From Zhengitettix transpicula (taxonomy: Eukaryota > Arthropoda > Insecta > Orthoptera > Tetrigidae): DNA of 64,000 nucleotides. The stretch is from the NCBI GenBank assembly GCA_037074705.1, contig CM073590.1, positions 112,736,100-112,800,099 on the forward strand, in the 5' to 3' direction. The notes under the pieces were generated by a model. It did no database searches. It saw nothing but the letters and a program-made list of their open reading frames with translations, and had not been told where the DNA came from. The stretch's first letter is position 1. Each line of letters starts with the position of its first letter. Of the stretch, positions 61,513-64,000 are shown piece by piece. Both the position numbers and the translations under genes were made by a program.

Positions 61513-63557
61513 GAAGATCATCTTTACCTATACTTCGATTTTCAGATTATCTGTCAACCTGCATTAATATTTTTCTTCTACCACGCGAACCCCGAGGAGC
61601 TCACATTTTATCGATTTTCAATCACTCAACATCGGGCAGTTGAATAGGACGGATCTATGTTCAACTGTTCCTAAAAATCGTAACTCGGGACTTAGAATTT
61701 TCTGCTCAAGTTCAAGTCTGAACTTAGTTGGAATTCCGTGCCATTCGGAATCAGCTGTTTCCCGGGCGACATCCGCCCATACCTTGTGAAGTCTTCGGTT
61801 ATTACCAGCGGAACGCCGAATCGCTATCACCTGTCTCCAGCCCTAGCCATCGCCGTCACCGTATCTCAGAATCCAGCCACAGCTTCCTCTCCCAGTCCTG
61901 TGCACGTTTCGACGTTTGGAAGCCAGTGTCTGCTACTAGCTTGGACATCGTCGACCTGAGTCTCCGATCAGCTGTTTGCTGAGATTATGTTGAGCGTGGT
62001 GTGCAGTTGATCTACGCCCTGCTACAATGTGCTTTACGTAATATTTTACATAATAACCTTGCGAGTGAACATTAATTGTGTATTTACCACACATTTGAAA
62101 GGATAAATAGTTAAAATTAATTTGAACCAGATAAAACTTTGCTTTGTGTTTCGATAAATTGTGCTAATTGGTTCTAAAAACAACTACTACTGGACGAAGA
62201 CACGAATAAAGGGAATTCTGCGTCCCCACAGCAAACACGTCTCCTGCCACTGGACAAGTACCAAATGCCCAAAATACCTGATGCAGGTTTTTATAGGGTG
62301 TTTCCTGTATCACTTATAAGCAAATTTCCGGGTAGGATCCTTAAAACTACATCCTGGAGAGCCTCGACAACCATGCTCTACCTTTCCACATTCCCCTTTT
62401 CAGTCCCTTTCATATGCTATTAGAGGAGAGTGACCACTATGTGGATTGCCCTACATATAGCCCGTCTACATCTGTTCTTTTTTTCATTATTGTGTAGAAG
62501 TACTCAGATTATTTTTGTAATTTCAATTTTTCAAAAAAAAGTTTCAAATAGTTGTATTTAAATAAACATACTCAACCTCAAATACAAGTCTTCAACTTGT
62601 GTGTTTGGATTACATAAACCACCTTGCTTTATGAATAGAAATTGCTCTTAGTATGATAAGATTTTCTTGTTTTGCTACAATTCTGTCTCATGGAAAATTG
62701 TGATTTCAATGCTCCCTTGTGCTTCAACCAGGCAAATGCCTCATATCATTTGGCTAAAGAAACAGTCACTAGCTTTGATAATTTGCTGTACAATCAAATT
62801 TGTAATCCTCTCACAAAGCTTCACTTTGTTGGAAGGATTGCTGGCGCCCATGCTCAGTGTATGCGAGTTGTATTGAAACAAAGCACAATAGTGACATATT
62901 AAATATTTGCTAGTTGCATACCAGATCCCACATCCTTAATATCCCTCTTCTGACTAGTGACTACTGACGTGGGTGGGAAGTTACAATATATACAAAATTT
63001 TTGGTTCTTTTTAAGTATGAATGACATATGATGAATGTACAAAAATACAATTATTTAAAACTGAGGAAAATATAGATCTAGCCAAACTTCATACACACAA
63101 TCCATTAATACACATTTATTAACAGTATATTAAAACAATCAATACTTGTTTGTATAGATACTTGAAATAGATACTATATGTACATATAATGTAACCGGAA
63201 TTATAACATTCAGCAATTTTCATGAAGTGAAACATGGTGTCAGATCACAAATTAAGTAAATAACTGGAAAACAATATATATTTCAAATATATGTTTTGAA
63301 ATTAATCTACATATCGAGATAAAAGAAATTTTACTCACAAGGGTAAGATGCGATACGGGGTTTTGCTCTGGATATTGCTTTCAACAAAGAAGATTTCCCA
63401 GCATTGGGAAATCCCACAAGACCTACATCAGCAATAATTTTCAGTTCCAGTAACACTGAATGAGACTGACCCTCAGATCCAAAATATTGGGAATGAGGTG
63501 CTCCTCCAGCACCACCTTTAGCTATGAGCAATTTGGAACCAGCTTCATTCAATTCTC
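57970..63557 (-). CDS. GTPBP10: GTPBP10, mitochondrial Obg-family GTPase, 5' exons outside window
   Basis: Obg-type GTPase that assists assembly of the large mitochondrial ribosomal subunit. Four minus-strand exons join in phase: 63339-63557, 60671-60909, 58993-59116 and 57970-58196. The visible part starts at the end of the glycine-rich Obg domain ([17 protein letters not shown]), followed by the G domain: G1 [10 protein letters not shown]2 threonines in [10 protein letters not shown]3 [25 protein letters not shown]4 NKMD and G5 ISALHD. It ends with a basic, helical tail. These match the vertebrate protein motif by motif ([28 protein letters not shown]). The first acceptor at 63558 needs an upstream exon that was not found by 64000. 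The intron at 60910-63338 carries repeat R-A and a long (TA)n. Confidence 0.94.
59117..60670. other. GTPBP10 intron, AT-rich
   Basis: Nothing recognised besides intron sequence. Confidence 0.5.
61450..61509. repeat. (TA)n microsatellite
   Basis: About 30 uninterrupted TA units, in a GTPBP10 intron. Confidence 0.95.
61510..62200. other. GC-richer intronic block, probable transposon
   Basis: Base composition is clearly different from the flanking intron. Open frames on both strands overlap (for example 61728-61982) with no domain. Possibly an LTR, but no ends or primer-binding site were found. Confidence 0.35.
62216..62465 (-). repeat. Interspersed repeat R-A, copy C (5' half, inverted)
   Basis: The reverse complement matches the first 250 bp of copies at 6579 and 28204 (GGCAATCCACATAGTGG, AAGGATCCTACCCGG, CCTGCATCAGGTA). 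Located in a GTPBP10 intron. Confidence 0.75.
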
Positions 63558-64000
63558 CTACAATTATGAAATTAAATATAACTACATCTTATATTGTATG
63601 GAACATATAACAATGAATTTTACTAAATAAAGTAATACATAAATATTACATTGATACAAGGAGAATTTAGGTATATATTAACTGAATAACCACAATAATT
63701 TTTAATATTAGGAAGCAGTCTTTGTGCAAGCATTTTTTTAAATGAATTATACATTTCAATATGAAATATGAATATATCTCAGTTTAGTAATTGGTTTCGA
63801 ATGCCAACATATTTTACATAAGCCAGCCAGTTAAGTTCACTTTTTTATAGTCAGAAAACAGTTTCACTTCCATATTCTCAAAAATCGATCCCAACTGCAA
63901 CAATTATCATATTTTCTGCTGGATTGCTAGAGTAAATTCCTTTTAAATGTTTATCCAGGAGGCTCAAAATATTGACAGACATGTTTAATGTCTTACTTTC
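63558..64000. other. GTPBP10 intron at the right edge
   Basis: No Obg-domain exon was found here; the glycine-rich exon expected upstream must lie beyond the window. Confidence 0.55.

Noticed and set aside
61728..61982. 84- and 73-codon frames in a GC-richer block
   Set aside because: Two frames on one strand and one on the other are all open, as expected from composition; no domain.
63860..64000. Minus-strand frame MSVNILSLLDKHLKG near the right edge, considered as a GTPBP10 exon
   Set aside because: No similarity to the glycine-rich Obg domain expected there and it ends in a stop before 63850.
1..64000. CRISPR arrays, rRNA, tRNA and bacterial operons
   Set aside because: No regular spacer-repeat array, no cloverleaf or rRNA landmarks noticed by eye, and the gene structure is eukaryotic. 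A tRNAscan-SE run was not possible.

Overview
This window is eukaryotic, AT-rich and intron-containing. The gene set and the repeats (Penelope-like, mariner, hAT, non-LTR and LTR elements) point to an arthropod, most likely an insect with a fairly large genome. The species cannot be named from the sequence. No operons, CRISPR arrays, rRNA or tRNA genes were seen. All gene models below were assembled by hand from GT-AG splice sites with matching phases.

Layout: (1) 505-10901, minus strand: a short-chain dehydrogenase of the retinol dehydrogenase 11-14 type. Four exons are visible and its 3' end lies left of the window. (2) 11630-22055, minus strand: a complete five-exon SPEF1/CLAMP gene (microtubule-binding calponin-homology protein of cilia and flagella). 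Its 7.4-kb first intron is filled with LTR, non-LTR and foldback repeats. (3) 22.1-40.3 kb: gene-poor, nested transposon debris, including ATAT-flanked LTR units, a split mariner, a split non-LTR element and a hAT-like element carrying a solo LTR. (4) 40392-41746, plus strand: a complete five-exon B4GALT7 (proteoglycan linker galactosyltransferase). (5) 42425-44678, minus strand, tail-to-tail with B4GALT7: a two-exon gene for an unrecognised 139-residue hydrophobic protein. (6) 44.7-57.9 kb: no recognised host gene; repeats include a Penelope-like element that has lost its reverse-transcriptase core. (7) 57970-63557, minus strand: the GTPase half of a GTPBP10 (mitochondrial Obg) gene, whose 5' exons lie to the right of the window.

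The host genes look like unrelated housekeeping or ciliary functions that are simply neighbours; nothing suggests a shared pathway. The most unusual material is in the repeats: a foldback family whose arms contain sequences resembling the hammerhead ribozyme core (CUGANGA...GAAAC) known from Penelope-like elements; a set of LTR units that all sit between ATAT tetranucleotides, three of them reduced to LTR, primer-binding site and LTR tail; and three tandem 23-bp palindromes. I found no convincing new multi-gene system.
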